This document shows positions 25,057 to 33,635 of a stretch of DNA of 43,837 bases, one piece after another. The stretch lies in assembly GCA_021647745.1 (NCBI GenBank), contig JAKIUB010000023.1, positions 1 through 43,837 on the forward strand. Direction: 5' to 3'. Each line of letters opens with the position of its first letter. Position 1 is the first letter of the stretch. Origin of the DNA: Paracoccaceae bacterium. GTDB taxonomy: Bacteria > Pseudomonadota > Alphaproteobacteria > Rhodobacterales > Rhodobacteraceae. The notes under the pieces are model-generated. The model was not told the origin of the DNA. It saw nothing but the letters and a program-made list of their open reading frames with translations, and made no database searches. The translations under genes and the position numbers were made by a program.

Positions 25057-25070
25057 TTGCGCTGGATCAA
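25057..25070 (-). promoter_or_regulatory. NnrR/FNR-like box upstream of nnrS
   Basis: The plus strand reads TTGCGCTGGATCAA, a TTG-N8-CAA dyad; on the minus strand it is TTGATCCAGCGCAA. One half matches TTGCG of the NnrR type and the other matches the FNR TTGAT half. It is centred about 60 bases before the nnrS ATG, suitable for activation by a Crp/FNR-family nitric-oxide or oxygen sensor. Confidence 0.55.
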
Positions 25071-25074
25071 TCTG

Positions 25075-25719
25075 TCAGGATCCGGGCCGCACCAGCTCAC
25101 GCAACAGTTTGGCGCGGATGGTGCGTGGATAGTCCGAAAACCCGGTAGAGGTCATTACAAACCCGCCGGGCGTGACCACATAGCGGCGATAATATTGAGA
25201 GATCGCGTTGCCCATGATATCAATCGCGACACCGTTTATCTCGATCCCTAGCCGGGCAGCACGGCGGCTTTGCCCCGAGGTCTCCAGCCCTGAATTGCTC
25301 GCCCCGTCGCCCGAGACATCTATCACCTGCCGCACGCAATCGCCGACCGCGCCAAATTGCGGAATGGCAAAGGAAAGCGCGCTGCCCACCGCGGTTTTTG
25401 AATTGACAAATACCCGCCGCATCCCCCGCACCCTGTCCGAAAAGCCCTGCACCTCGGACAGGCTCAGCATGCGCCGCCAAGGCAGCACCACGGCCTGTTC
25501 ATTTCGGCCTGACCACTGCACCACCATCAGCGACACCTGATCGCGCACCAGCACATTGGCCAGCTCGGTGTCGAGCAACGCGTCTGCCAGCCCGTCACGC
25601 TGAAAGGCAAATTCGCCGCTGTCAATCGAGGTGGAGACATCCATCAAGAGTATCAGCGCCACCTTGCAGGCCAGCGCCGGCTTGGCAAAAAAAACCAGCA
25701 ATATAATTAGTCGCCACAT
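25075..25719 (-). CDS. DUF1194 (von Willebrand A-like) exported protein
   Basis: A 214-residue protein. A signal peptide is clear (MWRLIILLVFFAKPALA). A VWA-type metal-ion site is suggested by D27-V-S29-T-S31 (LMDVSTSID), the DXSXS motif. The later VIDVSGDGASNSG is typical of DUF1194. It is likely a periplasmic protein-binding or cation-dependent adhesion domain; the partner is unknown. It lies 9 bases downstream of the PEP-mutase-like gene and may be cotranscribed with it. Confidence 0.8.
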   Translation of the reverse strand: MWRLIILLVFFAKPALACKVALILLMDVSTSIDSGEFAFQRDGLADALLDTELANVLVRDQVSLMVVQWSGRNEQAVVLPWRRMLSLSEVQGFSDRVRGMRRVFVNSKTAVGSALSFAIPQFGAVGDCVRQVIDVSGDGASNSGLETSGQSRRAARLGIEINGVAIDIMGNAISQYYRRYVVTPGGFVMTSTGFSDYPRTIRAKLLRELVRPGS

Positions 25720-25728
25720 ACCGGCCCC

Positions 25729-26535
25729 CTATTTCATTATTTCATCCACTGCCGCAGCGCTGATGGTATCGCGCAGTGGCGTAAACCCACCCTCGACAAG
25801 CATCGCACCCAGCGCATCGTCAATCAGCCGGTGGGTGGCGCGGGCAATAGCCGAACCAAGGCTGATACGCCGCACCCCCGCTGCCGCAAATTCCGCCACC
25901 GAGCGGGCCAGATACGGCCCTGCCGCCAGCGCATTGACCGGCACATCAACCGCCGCACAAAGCCTTGCTATATCCGCCATGTCAGGCGGCATCGGCACAT
26001 AGACCGCATCGGCCCCCGCTGCGACAAAGGCCTGTGCGCGGGCGATAGCCTCGTCCATGTCATAGGCGCCGATCATCACCCCGTCTGCCCTGGCGGTAAA
26101 AATAAATGGCCGTCCCAGATCACGCGCCGCCCGCGCTGCGGCCGCCACCCGCGCCACAGCAAGATCAAACGGGTAGGATAACGGGTTGTCCTGCATGGTT
26201 GTATCTTCGATCGAAGCACCGGAAAGCCCGGCATCTGCCGCCAGATAGATGGTCTCGGCCACCGTTTGCGGTGCATCGCCATACCCGTTTTCCAGATCTC
26301 CGTTCACCGGCAGCGGTGTGGCCGCGACAATTTCAGCCGCGTGGCGCAGGGCTTCATCGCGGCTGACATGGCCCATATCGGGCTTGCCAAGGGTAAAGGC
26401 ATGGCCCGCCGAGGTTGTGGCTAAAGCCACCGCGCCTTTGTGGGCCATCATCTTGGCGCTGCCAATATCCCACGGGTTGGGCATCACAAAGCATCTCGCC
26501 GCGTGCAGTGCTGCGAAATCCTGATGTCGCCCCAT
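25729..26535 (-). CDS. Isocitrate lyase/PEP mutase family enzyme
   Basis: A 268-residue TIM-barrel protein. The metal-binding loop reads GDLENGYGD (residues 79-87) and an SIEDTT motif follows at about 108-113; both are typical of the PEP mutase group. The KKCGH catalytic motif of isocitrate and methylisocitrate lyases is missing, so it is probably not either of those. Other members are oxaloacetate decarboxylases or phosphonopyruvate/oxaloacetate hydrolases. Substrate unknown; it probably acts on a C4 or C3 alpha-keto acid. Confidence 0.75.
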   Translation of the reverse strand: MGRHQDFAALHAARCFVMPNPWDIGSAKMMAHKGAVALATTSAGHAFTLGKPDMGHVSRDEALRHAAEIVAATPLPVNGDLENGYGDAPQTVAETIYLAADAGLSGASIEDTTMQDNPLSYPFDLAVARVAAAARAARDLGRPFIFTARADGVMIGAYDMDEAIARAQAFVAAGADAVYVPMPPDMADIARLCAAVDVPVNALAAGPYLARSVAEFAAAGVRRISLGSAIARATHRLIDDALGAMLVEGGFTPLRDTISAAAVDEIMK

Positions 26536-26748
26536 TATACCCCCTTAGTTAACGCTGAATTCGGCCCGCTCGGAAGCCAGCGGCAGCAGCCCGCCCGGGC
26601 ATCCGTTCACTCCGTTTTCAGCCAGTATCGGGGCAACGCCGGATTTTGGCAAATCATTTTTCGGGGTTGAGTATGGTTGCGCCCCCCGCCCCCTCCTGCA
26701 ATGCTTGGGAAAACCTCTCATAAAAGTCCCGGATATTCTCTGCCGCGA

Positions 26749-27240
26749 TCAGCCCCGCGCCTTTCCCTTGCGCCAAAGCCACAGAATTATCATCAGCGAG
26801 AGCGCGATGGAGGCAAATTTCAGGGTTGTCAACAGACTGGCCATTTCGACCAGCCCTGCATCGGGACCGGTGCCGACCAATATCTGGTTTATGGCCGCAT
26901 TTTCGTAATAGTAAAACAGGGCGCCAGCCAGCGGGGTCAAAAACAATGCCGGAAGTTTGGGCGCCAGCTGGTAAATTGTCAGCATCAGCGTCAGGGCCAG
27001 AAGTGCCGGAAACAGCGTGTCGAGCATCGCTTGCGTGGTGACATATAGCTGCCGCCCCTCGTCGGATAAAGCAGCATTATAGGCCAGAGCATCCGCCAGA
27101 TCATAGCCGGTGATGCGGATGCCAAGCGGCCAAAGCCCGCCCGATTCTGCTCTTAATATCGGGGTCGTATAAAAAAGCATCATGGCATAGTTGATCACCG
27201 TGATGCCGATGACAAAATGGTAAAACCGCTTGAAGGTCAT
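26749..27240 (-). CDS. Hypothetical membrane protein
   Basis: A 163-residue protein with about four membrane helices (residues near 8-24, 77-97, 100-112 and 138-157) and a basic end (LWRKGKARG). I do not recognise a family. Its ATG overlaps the aroA stop (ATGA), so it is translated with aroA; no functional link is evident. The 213 bases between it and the PEP-mutase-like gene (26536-26748) show no gene that I can support. Confidence 0.65.
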   Translation of the reverse strand: MTFKRFYHFVIGITVINYAMMLFYTTPILRAESGGLWPLGIRITGYDLADALAYNAALSDEGRQLYVTTQAMLDTLFPALLALTLMLTIYQLAPKLPALFLTPLAGALFYYYENAAINQILVGTGPDAGLVEMASLLTTLKFASIALSLMIILWLWRKGKARG

Positions 27241-28580
27241 CCGTTTTCCTTCCTAAAATGCGCCCCGAGCCGCTCCATTAGCGGGATGAAATCGGGAAAG
27301 CTGGTTTCGACCGGGCCGCAATCGTCGATTTTGACCGGTTTTTCAGCCGCCATGCCAAGGCACATGAAGCTCATGGCGATGCGGTGATCCAGAAATGTTT
27401 TGCAGGTGGCGCCGCCGGGCACCGCGCCCATGCCGTGCACGATCAGATAATCTTCACCCTCTTCCACGCGCACGCCGTTGGCCTCCAGCCCGCGGGCCAT
27501 GGCATCTATCCGGTCACACTCTTTCACCCGCATTTCCTTGATGCCGCGCATTACGGTGGGGCCGGTCGCGGTAGCGGCGATCACGGCCAGAATGGGATAT
27601 TCGTCAATCATGCTTGGCGCACGGGCAGGCGGCACCTCTATGCCTTTGAGCGGGCCAAAGCGCACCCGCAGATCGGCGACCGGCTCTCCGCCCTCAATGC
27701 GCTCGTTTTCAAAGGTAATATCGGCACCCATCTCGATCAGCGTGGTAAAAATACCGTTGCGAGTCGGGTTCTGTCCGATGCCGGGCACAAGTATTTCGGA
27801 GCCTTCAACCAGCAGTGCCGCCGCTACGGGAAACGCGGCAGAGGAAGGATCTCGCGGCACGGCAATGGTTTGGCCCAGCAACTCCGGCTGGCCCTTGAGC
27901 GTAATCACGCGGCCTTCGGCCATGATCTCGGTGGAAATCTCGGCACCAAAACCGGCCAGCATGCGCTCGGTATGGTCGCGCGTGGCCTCGGCTTCGATCA
28001 CCACGGTTTCACCCGGCGCATTCAGCCCTGCCAGCAGCACCGCCGACTTGACCTGCGCGGAGGGCATCGGGGTTTTGTAGCACACCGGTATCGGGTTTTT
28101 GGCCCCCTTCATGGTCAATGGCAGCCGTCCGCCTGACCGGCCGGTTGTCTCGGTGCCAAACAGTGCCAAAGGGTCGGTGATCCGGCCCATCGGGCGGGCG
28201 CGCAGGCTGGCGTCTCCGGTAAAGGTCACGGTGATATCACTGGTCGCCATCGCCCCCATGATCAGCCGCACGCCCGTGCCGGCATTGCCACAATCTATTA
28301 CGTCTGAAGGCTCCTGAAAGCCGCCAACCCCGACACCGTTCACCCGCCATTCACCTGCCTCGATGCGGGTGACTTTTGCGCCAAAAGCCTGCATGGCCTT
28401 GCCGGTATCCAGCACATCCTGCCCTTCGAGCAGGCCGCTGATACGGGTTTCGCCGACACTCAGTGCCCCGAGAATAAGCGCCCGGTGCGAAATGGATTTA
28501 TCTCCCGGCACCAGCGCCTCGCCCCTAAGCGGGGCGGATTTGAGCGAAGACATGGGGCGGGCAGGGCCGTGGCTGGACAT
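27237..28580 (-). CDS. aroA: 3-phosphoshikimate 1-carboxyvinyltransferase (EPSP synthase), class II-like
   Basis: A 447-residue enzyme of aromatic amino acid synthesis that joins shikimate-3-phosphate and PEP. The ATG at 28580 (MSSHGPARPMSSLK) follows AGGAAAG at a good spacing. PGDKSISHR is at residues 25-33. The sequences MPSAQVKSAVLLAGLNAPG, TRDHTERMLAGFGA and RDPSSAAFPVAAALL resemble the class II (CP4-type) enzymes of alphaproteobacteria, not the E. coli class I. No activity claim about inhibitor tolerance is made. Confidence 0.93.
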   Translation of the reverse strand: MSSHGPARPMSSLKSAPLRGEALVPGDKSISHRALILGALSVGETRISGLLEGQDVLDTGKAMQAFGAKVTRIEAGEWRVNGVGVGGFQEPSDVIDCGNAGTGVRLIMGAMATSDITVTFTGDASLRARPMGRITDPLALFGTETTGRSGGRLPLTMKGAKNPIPVCYKTPMPSAQVKSAVLLAGLNAPGETVVIEAEATRDHTERMLAGFGAEISTEIMAEGRVITLKGQPELLGQTIAVPRDPSSAAFPVAAALLVEGSEILVPGIGQNPTRNGIFTTLIEMGADITFENERIEGGEPVADLRVRFGPLKGIEVPPARAPSMIDEYPILAVIAATATGPTVMRGIKEMRVKECDRIDAMARGLEANGVRVEEGEDYLIVHGMGAVPGGATCKTFLDHRIAMSFMCLGMAAEKPVKIDDCGPVETSFPDFIPLMERLGAHFRKENG

Positions 28581-28663
28581 TGCAATGCTTTCCTGTTGGG
28601 TATTCTGCCCTGTTCTATAGCCAAAGGGGCGGGTGGGGTCCATGTGAATCCGATAGGCAAAAA

Positions 28664-29482
28664 TCAGAGATTGGCAAACAGGCTAACGTGGTTTTCCACG
28701 CTCATGCCGCCATCAACCGGCAAAATCGCACCGCTGATATAAGACCCGCCCTTGCCGCACAAATAGAGCGTGGCGGCGGCGATGTCGGCCTGATTGCCGA
28801 TCCGGCCAAGTGGCACATTGGCCCCGACTTTAGCCGCGCCCTCGGCTGTGCCGGTGGCAAAAGCTGTCATCTTCGAGGGAAACGGACCGGGCGCGAGCGC
28901 ATTAACCGTGATCCGCTGCGGGGCAAGCTCGCTGGCGAGGGTTTTTGTCAGATGATGCACAGCGGCTTTGGAGGCGGTATAGGCATAGGCCCCCTCGGCC
29001 ACCGGCACCGTGCCCATCACCGAGCCGATATTAACCACGCGAGCAGGGTCGGCATCACTCGCGGCTGCCTCCAGCATTGGCAGTAATTCACGGGTCAGTG
29101 TGAACATTCCCGCGACATTGACCGCCATCACCCGCTGCCATTGCTCGTGGGGAAACTCGGCCAAAGGCGCGCCCCAACTGATGCCGGCATTGTTAAACAG
29201 GATATCCAGCTGCCCGGTGCGGGCCTTTAGCTGCGCCACCAGCTCTGCGATGGCCGCCTGCGAGCCGACATCGCCGGAAAACCCCTCTGCGCGCCCTGCT
29301 GCGCCCAGCCCGTTCAGCCGCTCGGCCATGGCCACACAGCGCTCGCCCTTGCGGCTGGCCAGCAATACATTTGCGCCCGCCCGCACCAGCGCTTCGGATA
29401 TCATCGCCCCGATTCCGCTGCTGCCTCCGGTTACCAGCGCTACCTTATCCTTCAGGCCAAAAAGATCATCCAGATAGGCCAT
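28664..29482 (-). CDS. SDR family oxidoreductase
   Basis: A 272-residue short-chain dehydrogenase. Cofactor motif TGGSSGIG is at 18-25, NNAG at 97-100, and the catalytic Ser154, Tyr168 and Lys172 (YTASK) are present. It reads PVDGGMSVEN near the end, as in 3-oxoacyl-ACP reductase-like or gluconate dehydrogenase-like SDRs. The substrate cannot be inferred. It is 83 bases upstream of aroA on the same strand. Confidence 0.85.
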   Translation of the reverse strand: MAYLDDLFGLKDKVALVTGGSSGIGAMISEALVRAGANVLLASRKGERCVAMAERLNGLGAAGRAEGFSGDVGSQAAIAELVAQLKARTGQLDILFNNAGISWGAPLAEFPHEQWQRVMAVNVAGMFTLTRELLPMLEAAASDADPARVVNIGSVMGTVPVAEGAYAYTASKAAVHHLTKTLASELAPQRITVNALAPGPFPSKMTAFATGTAEGAAKVGANVPLGRIGNQADIAAATLYLCGKGGSYISGAILPVDGGMSVENHVSLFANL

Positions 29483-29579
29483 GGTTTGCTCCGCTGCATT
29501 TGCTCATATTTTTGCCATATTCTCAACGTAGAGTAACGGAGTTGTGGCCAATTGTATATGTGTAGCAAGGAGCCTTGTG

Positions 29580-29846
29580 ATGGATCTGTTTATCCTGCTT
29601 GGTGCCGGCCTGTTGGGCTCGATACTTTTATCGAGCCAGATCAATCTGGCACCGGTATCTTTTCTGTGGAAGTTTATATCCGGCGCCGGAGCCGGTGGCG
29701 TGGCCTATTTTATTTTGCAAGCCTCCGGTAAAATGCCACAGGATTCCAACATGGGTTCTTTGATATTCATTTTCGCTATTGGCGGGCTTAGCGGTGCGGC
29801 AGGCGTGCTGGTATATGGCGTGCTGCGGCGCTGGCGCGGCAAATAA
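29580..29846 (+). CDS. Small membrane protein, unknown function
   Basis: An 88-residue protein with three membrane helices (about 2-18, 28-46 and 58-80) and an Arg-rich tail (LRRWRGK). The ATG at 29580 has AAGGAG at a good distance; a more upstream Met at 29544 lacks a site. No family recognised. It converges on dapB with no gap. Confidence 0.55.
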   Translation: MDLFILLGAGLLGSILLSSQINLAPVSFLWKFISGAGAGGVAYFILQASGKMPQDSNMGSLIFIFAIGGLSGAAGVLVYGVLRRWRGK

Positions 29847-30674
29847 TCAGGCCATTTTCGACACATCAAGCCCCAAAACATCAAGCATTGAATACTGCCC
29901 CGGCTTCCGGTGATGGCCCCACAGTGCCGCCTTTAGCGCCCCCCGGGCAAAAAGCATGCGATCCGAGGCGATATGCTTCAGCACGATGCGCTCGCCGGCA
30001 CCGGCAAATATCACCTCGTGTTCTCCGACCACATCCCCCCCCCGCAGGGCTGCAAAGCCGATATGACCAGCGGTGCGCGCGCCGGTAATACCTTCACGGG
30101 CAGCATCGCGAATATCGGCCAGCTTGCGCCCGCGCCCCTCGGCGGCCGCCTCGCCCAGCATCAGTGCCGTGCCGGAAGGCGCATCAACCTTGTGGCGGTG
30201 GTGCATCTCCACCACCTCGATATCAAACTCCTCGCCCAGCGCGGCGGCGGCCTGACGGGCCAGCACGGTCAGCAAATTAACGCCAAGGCTGAAATTTCCC
30301 GAGCGGATCACCGGCGCGTGGCGGGCCGCGGCTTCCAGCTTGGCCAGATCACTTTCGCTCAGCCCCGTGGTGCCGATAACATGGGCCGCACGCACCTGTG
30401 CTGCGATCTCGGCGGTAGCCAGCGTGGCTTCGGGGGTCGTGAAATCCAGCACGGCGTGGGCATTTTGCAAAGCTTTGAGCGGGCCATCCTGCACAATGAC
30501 CCCGCGCGGAGCCAAGCCCATCGCTTCACCGATATCCCGCCCGATCCAATCATGGCCCTGCCGCTCGGTCACCCCGACCAGCTCTGCCGCATTGCTCTCG
30601 TCGACCGCGCGCAGCAGCATCTGCCCCATTCGCCCCGACACCCCGGTTATCGCGATTTTTGTTGGCTCGCCCAT
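29847..30674 (-). CDS. dapB: 4-hydroxy-tetrahydrodipicolinate reductase
   Basis: A 275-residue enzyme of lysine and diaminopimelate synthesis. It contains the cofactor motif GVSGRMG, GNFSLGVNLL and the active-site motif EMHHRHKVDAPSGTAL. The ATG at 30674 has AGGAG upstream; an in-frame extension to 31196 runs antisense to rbfA and is rejected. It uses NADPH or NADH. Confidence 0.95.
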   Translation of the reverse strand: MGEPTKIAITGVSGRMGQMLLRAVDESNAAELVGVTERQGHDWIGRDIGEAMGLAPRGVIVQDGPLKALQNAHAVLDFTTPEATLATAEIAAQVRAAHVIGTTGLSESDLAKLEAAARHAPVIRSGNFSLGVNLLTVLARQAAAALGEEFDIEVVEMHHRHKVDAPSGTALMLGEAAAEGRGRKLADIRDAAREGITGARTAGHIGFAALRGGDVVGEHEVIFAGAGERIVLKHIASDRMLFARGALKAALWGHHRKPGQYSMLDVLGLDVSKMA

Positions 30675-30753
30675 GGTTTTCTCCTGCTTGATTTTCCCAG
30701 CTTTACCCCGCCTATACCTTGACTTCAACACACTTGCCCGCCATATCCCGCCC

Positions 30754-31161
30754 ATGGCTAAAAACAATTCTTCAAGTCGCGGCCCCGGCCAGCGGCAATT
30801 GCGCGTCGGTGAAAGCATCCGGCGCATCCTTTCTGATATCTTCGCGCGCGGCGAACTGCATGACCCCGAGCTGGCGCATGTGTCCATTACCGTGGGCGAG
30901 GTGCGGATGTCGCCCGACTTGAGCATCGCGACGGTATATGTGCTGCCACTAGGCGGGGAAAATGCCGAGGAAGTCTCGCGCGCGTTGGCCCGCAACAAAG
31001 GCGAGCTGCGCCACCTCGTCACCAAAGAGCTGAATATCCGCTTTTCGCCCGATCTGCGGTTTTTGCCCGACCTTACGTTCGACCAGATGGCAGAAACCGA
31101 GCGCTTGCTCAATCTGGATGCCGTCAAGCGCGACCTTGCCAAGCCCGACGAGCCGGAATGA
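30754..31161 (+). CDS. rbfA: Ribosome-binding factor A
   Basis: A 135-residue RbfA, a KH-fold protein needed for late 30S maturation and processing of the 16S 5' end. Key parts: GESIRRILSDIFARGELHDP, SPDLSIATVYVLPLGG and IRFSPDLRFLPDLTFDQM. The ATG at 30754 is preferred; the frame is open back to 30340, antisense to dapB. Its end overlaps the next gene by 4 bases. rbfA normally sits just before truB; here a different gene intervenes. Confidence 0.93.
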   Translation: MAKNNSSSRGPGQRQLRVGESIRRILSDIFARGELHDPELAHVSITVGEVRMSPDLSIATVYVLPLGGENAEEVSRALARNKGELRHLVTKELNIRFSPDLRFLPDLTFDQMAETERLLNLDAVKRDLAKPDEPE

Positions 31162-31892
31162 GCGAGGCGCGCCTCAATGTTACCTCGGCGCGCCATCAGC
31201 CGCTCAACTGTCTGCTTTCACTCAAGGTCGGCAGCACGTTCTTGCGCAATCTGATTTATGTGCTGGATCATAATGAGACCTATAGCCAAGTTGAAAAGGA
31301 ATTCCCCACCGGTTTACGCAACCGCGAGCTGACCAAGGCCGAACTGGCGCAGGAGGTTTCATTTTATGTGGTGCGCGACCCGGTGATGCGGTTTTTTTCG
31401 CTTTATTTTGACAAGGTGGTCGGGAAGCCCGAAAACCATTTTGAATGGATCATTGAAAAGCTGAAGGCGCATCGGGTCTTTCATGAAGGGCCGGATTTGA
31501 GCCTTTCGCAGCACCGGGATAACTGCATGTCTTTGCTGGGGTTTTTGCGGGTGCGGGTGCGCGGAAGAACCAAAGCTCCGATCAACCCACACTGGAACAA
31601 ACAGATCATCCGCGTTGCTAAAGCCATAGAATTTGGCCTGCACCCGCTGATGCTGGAAAATCTGGAAACCCAGCTTCTCCAGATAGCCGATGGGCGCATT
31701 GAAGGGCTGGAACGGGCCGCAAAAATGGTAAAAAGCCGAAACCGTTCCCCCCGTCCGCTGCCGCCAGAGGATATATTGACCCGGGAAATGCACGAGAAGA
31801 TCTGTGCGCTTTACCCTGAGGATATCCAGCTTTATGACCTCGTTAAAACCGGCTGGGAAGTGCTGGGAAGGCCGCCCGAAATCAAGATTTAG
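31158..31892 (+). CDS. Sulfotransferase-family-like protein
   Basis: A 244-residue protein. Two regions match sulfotransferase (family 2-like) fold: SLKVGSTFLRNLIYVLDH (residues about 21-38, the 5'-phosphosulfate-binding region) and YVVRDPVMRFFSLYF (70-84, the 3'-phosphate-binding Arg and Ser). This fold transfers sulfate from PAPS, often to a glycan. The substrate is unknown. The gene is inserted between rbfA (4-base overlap) and truB (9-base gap), an unusual place. Confidence 0.65.
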   Translation: MSEARLNVTSARHQPLNCLLSLKVGSTFLRNLIYVLDHNETYSQVEKEFPTGLRNRELTKAELAQEVSFYVVRDPVMRFFSLYFDKVVGKPENHFEWIIEKLKAHRVFHEGPDLSLSQHRDNCMSLLGFLRVRVRGRTKAPINPHWNKQIIRVAKAIEFGLHPLMLENLETQLLQIADGRIEGLERAAKMVKSRNRSPRPLPPEDILTREMHEKICALYPEDIQLYDLVKTGWEVLGRPPEIKI

Positions 31893-31901
31893 GAGCCAGA
31901 T

Positions 31902-32825
31902 ATGGCAAGACGTAAAAAAGGCCGCCCCGTGCATGGCTGGCTGGTGATTGATAAACCCCTTGGCATCACCTCAAGTGCGGTGGTCAACAAGGCCAAATGG
32001 GCGTTTGACGCGCAAAAGGCCGGCCATGCCGGCACGCTGGACCCCGATGCCACCGGCGTGCTGGCCATTGCCTTTGGCGAGGCTACCAAAACCGTGCCCT
32101 ATGTGACCGACGCCCTGAAAGCCTATCATTTTACCGTGCGGCTCGGCCAAGCCACCAATACCGATGACGCCGAGGGCAAGGTGATTTCCGAGAGCGACAA
32201 ACGCCCGACAGCCGAGGATATCCGCGCCGCCCTGCCTGCTTTTCGCGGGGAGATCATGCAGGTGCCGCCGCAATATTCGGCGGTAAAGGTAGACGGTGAG
32301 CGCGCCTATAAACGCGCCAGAGATGGTGAGGAGATGGAGCTGAAAGCAAGGCCGCTTTTGGTGGAGAGCCTTGAGCTTGTGGAAATGCCTGATGCGGACC
32401 ACGCGGTGCTGGAAATGACCTGCGGCAAGGGCGGCTATGTGCGCTCCATTGCCCGTGATCTGGGGCAGGCGCTGGGCTGTTTTGGCCATGTGGTGCAGCT
32501 TCGCCGCCTTTGGGCCGGGCCGTTTGAAATTGCTGATTCGATCCCCTTCGAGAAGCTTGATGAAATGGCCAAGGACCGCGCACTGGATGATTTTCTGCTG
32601 CCGCTGCAAGCGGGGTTGAACGACCTCGAGGAGCTGCCCTGCACCCCCGAGGGCGCGGCCAAGCTGCGCAACGGCAACCCGGGAATGGTGCGGGCCGCCG
32701 ATGTGGAATACGGCGAGGCGTGCTGGGCCTCATTTGACGGGGTGCCGGTGGCGATAGGGGTTTACAAGGGCGGGGAGCTGCACCCAAATAAGGTTTTTGT
32801 GCTTGGAGAGGAAAATGGCGGATAA
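31902..32825 (+). CDS. truB: tRNA pseudouridine(55) synthase TruB
   Basis: A 307-residue enzyme that makes pseudouridine-55 in the T loop of tRNA. The catalytic Asp47 is in HAGTLDPDATGVL. PPQYSAVKVDGERAYKRAR and CGKGGYVRSIARDLG are conserved, and a PUA-like C-terminal region follows. A GGAG site precedes the ATG. It overlaps the GNAT gene by 11 bases. Confidence 0.94.
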   Translation: MARRKKGRPVHGWLVIDKPLGITSSAVVNKAKWAFDAQKAGHAGTLDPDATGVLAIAFGEATKTVPYVTDALKAYHFTVRLGQATNTDDAEGKVISESDKRPTAEDIRAALPAFRGEIMQVPPQYSAVKVDGERAYKRARDGEEMELKARPLLVESLELVEMPDADHAVLEMTCGKGGYVRSIARDLGQALGCFGHVVQLRRLWAGPFEIADSIPFEKLDEMAKDRALDDFLLPLQAGLNDLEELPCTPEGAAKLRNGNPGMVRAADVEYGEACWASFDGVPVAIGVYKGGELHPNKVFVLGEENGG

Positions 32826-33498
32826 CCAGTTTCCCATCGGTTTTCCGGTGCAATATACCCCTGCCGCGCACCCCGAAAACTCCCCGCTGCAAGGCCGCTT
32901 TTGCCGCTTGGAGCCGTTTGACATCGAGCGCCACACAGAAGACCTGTTTAATGCCTATCTGACAGACAGTGACGGCAAAAACTGGACCTACCTGCCTTAC
33001 GCCGCCTTTGATGACCTCGCAAAATTCAAAGCATGGGCGCAAAAGACCTGCACCGGCGCAGACCCGTTTTTCTATGCGGTCATCGACCCCGAAAATGGCC
33101 ACGCCATCGGGTTGGCCAGCTATTTGCGCATCAATCCATCAGCGGGCAGCATCGAGGTTGGCTGGATCAACTTTTCACCGCTTCTGCAAGGCACCCGCGC
33201 CTCGACCGAGGCGATGTATCTGATGATGCAAGAAGCTTTCCGGCTAGGCTATCGCCGCTTTGAGTGGAAATGTGACAGCCTGAATGCGCCGTCAAACCGC
33301 GCCGCCAAACGGCTTGGCTTTACCTTTGAGGGCATCTTCCGTCAAGCGCTGGTTTATAAAGGCCGCAACCGGGATACCGCGTGGTTTTCAGTGCTTGATA
33401 GCGAGTGGCCCGTCTTGCAGCGCGGCTTTGAGCAATGGCTGCTGCCCGATAATTTTGATGCCGCCGGACGGCAGATCAAAAAACTGCACGCACCATGA
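32815..33498 (+). CDS. GNAT N-acetyltransferase (RimJ/RimL type)
   Basis: A 227-residue protein with the GNAT fold: GRFCRLEPFDIERHTEDL near the start, the acetyl-CoA region VGWINFSPLLQGTRAST, and the C-terminal RFEWKCDSLNAPSNRAAKRL with LGFTFEGIFRQ. This matches the RimL-like family that acetylates protein N-termini or other amines. It starts within the last codons of truB and ends in an ATGA overlap with the next reading frame. Confidence 0.85.
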   Translation: MADNQFPIGFPVQYTPAAHPENSPLQGRFCRLEPFDIERHTEDLFNAYLTDSDGKNWTYLPYAAFDDLAKFKAWAQKTCTGADPFFYAVIDPENGHAIGLASYLRINPSAGSIEVGWINFSPLLQGTRASTEAMYLMMQEAFRLGYRRFEWKCDSLNAPSNRAAKRLGFTFEGIFRQALVYKGRNRDTAWFSVLDSEWPVLQRGFEQWLLPDNFDAAGRQIKKLHAP

Positions 33499-33635
33499 GC
33501 GCCCTGCCAAGCGGCATCCTGATGGGCTTTGCCGTGGCCATGCCGGTTGGCCCGATCGGGGTGCTTTGCATAAAGAGCAGCCTGAAAGATGGCCCGCGCT
33601 TGATTTTCGCTTCGCTTTCTGGCACGCCCAGCTGA
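33495..33635 (+). pseudogene. LysE-family exporter, N-terminal remnant
   Basis: A 46-residue reading frame with MGFAVAMPVGPIGVLCIKSS near the start, which is the first membrane helix and loop of LysE/RhtB amino-acid exporters (normally about 200 residues). After about residue 34 (KDGPRLIFAS) the similarity ends and a stop follows. The rest of the gene is missing. It is coupled on both sides: ATGA with the GNAT and TGATG with DUF1643. It is probably a deletion remnant, though a functional short peptide cannot be excluded. Confidence 0.6.

Noticed and set aside
30675..31196. N-terminal extension of dapB to 31196
   Set aside because: The added part is antisense to rbfA and the sulfotransferase-like gene; the ATG at 30674 has a ribosome site and the family start.
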